Source: Acidimicrobiia bacterium (GTDB lineage Bacteria; Actinomycetota; Acidimicrobiia; Acidimicrobiales; AC-14). From it: DNA of 5,499 nucleotides. Made by a program: the position numbers and the translations under genes. The notes under the pieces are model-generated. The model was not told the DNA's origin. It saw only the letters and a list, made by a program, of their open reading frames with translations, and did not search any database. Positions 5,278-5,499 of this stretch are shown here, piece after piece (within the stretch, counting starts at the first letter, position 1; each line of letters opens with the position of its first letter). The stretch is taken from positions 1 through 5,499 of the forward strand of contig JAFAUA010000456.1 in assembly GCA_019243595.1 (NCBI GenBank). Direction: 5' to 3'.

Positions 5278-5362
5278 TTCTGTCATACGGCGGCTGCCGC
5301 AAGCGCGGCACGCTGCCTCGTTCTGAACGAGCAAGCTCGTGGTTCGCCGCGCGTTGACAGAA
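5278..5362. repeat. Branched inverted-repeat element
   Basis: The ends TTCTGTCA (5278-5285) and TGACAGAA (5355-5362) pair perfectly over 8 bases. Inside, CGGCG (5288-5292) pairs with CGCCG (5345-5349), enclosing a hairpin TGCCGC-AAGC-GCGGCA (5295-5310). A second segment follows in which ACGAG (5327-5331) can pair with CTCGT on either side (5317-5321 or 5336-5340). The result is a cloverleaf-like fold with a switchable arm. It matches no RNA family I can recognise. It could be a structured RNA, a leader element or a small dispersed repeat. Confidence 0.5.
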
Positions 5363-5364
5363 TT

Positions 5365-5400
5365 GGCGCCGACATAGTGCCGTGCCGAGCGTTCGGCGCC
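5365..5400. repeat. 8-bp hairpin next to the branched element
   Basis: GGCGCCGA (5365-5372) and TCGGCGCC (5393-5400) form a perfect 8-bp stem with a 20-base loop, starting two bases after the branched element ends. GGCGCC is itself palindromic, which raises the chance of coincidence in such GC-rich DNA. Confidence 0.4.
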
Positions 5401-5407
5401 CTCGCCG

Positions 5408-5487
5408 GTGCCGATGACTACTTCATCATCACAATTCGTCCACACGTCGCCAGCGCACGGCCCGATCGGCACACCACCGAAGTGGTG
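5408..5487. repeat. Long-range pair and CGAA-loop hairpin at window end
   Basis: GTGCCGAT (5408-5415) is the exact reverse complement of ATCGGCAC (5465-5472). Overlapping the last base of that pair, CACCAC (5472-5477) and GTGGTG (5482-5487) make a 6-bp hairpin with a CGAA loop. The window ends 12 bases later, so any larger fold is cut off. Confidence 0.35.
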
Positions 5488-5499
5488 GGCCGAACCGGG

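Larger units (their letters stand above)
5186..5499. other. Gene-free region rich in inverted repeats
   Basis: About 314 bases upstream of bcp contain no frame with a recognisable protein; the open frames here lack family motifs and run into bcp antisense or sense sequence. The stretch holds at least five non-overlapping inverted repeats, listed separately. Local T/A content is higher around 5415-5440 than in the genes. It may be a leader or promoter region of bcp, an unannotated RNA, or both. Confidence 0.5.

Noticed and set aside
5260..5290. ACAGAACCCG on the minus strand, as in the conserved 3' part of RNase P RNA
   Set aside because: The other hallmark blocks (GGAAAGTCC-like and ATGAATG-like) are absent upstream on that strand, and the bases after the match do not follow the RNase P pattern.
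5310..5375. tmRNA tag-like frame (ANSVN... to NEAA) on the minus strand
   Set aside because: There is no stop codon after the Ala-Ala, and no tRNA-like ends or resume context are visible.

Overview
High-G+C DNA with strong C/G third-position bias, very compact gene spacing, and start codons that lack Shine-Dalgarno sequences but have a TANNNT hexamer 6-7 bases upstream. Together with a LAGLIDADG protein of a type common in actinobacteria, this suggests an actinobacterial chromosome. The exact lineage cannot be read from the window.

Left part (1-1007): the C-terminal codons of an unidentified + strand gene (1-99) converge on a minus-strand stand-alone LAGLIDADG endonuclease-like gene (131-868). 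That gene carries a one-base frameshift near its 3' end, and the expected C-terminus is still readable in the shifted frame down to 106. A complete tRNA-Leu(CAA) with encoded CCA lies just upstream of it on the same strand, and 19 bases beyond that is the end of a DMT-type transporter gene.

Centre (1008-4381): the transporter (minus strand) and a glycosyltransferase gene (plus strand) diverge from start codons only 15-27 bases apart. The glycosyltransferase is a MurG/MGDG-synthase-like enzyme followed by one transmembrane helix and a degenerate polysaccharide-deacetylase (NodB) domain that has lost nearly all catalytic residues. Its stop codon overlaps the start of an intact, membrane-anchored NodB deacetylase (TGATG). 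This is the most interesting part: a probable envelope glycolipid or glycan module in which a transferase carries a dead copy of the deacetylase encoded next to it.

Right part (4392-5499): a two-gene minus-strand operon encodes a Bcp-type peroxiredoxin and a small VOC-fold protein whose start overlaps the bcp stop (GTGA). Upstream of bcp, about 314 bases hold no convincing gene but are packed with inverted repeats: a perfect palindrome over the presumed bcp promoter, an 11-bp hairpin with an alternative fold, a branched 85-base element and further hairpins. They could be a structured RNA, a leader or an intergenic repeat element.
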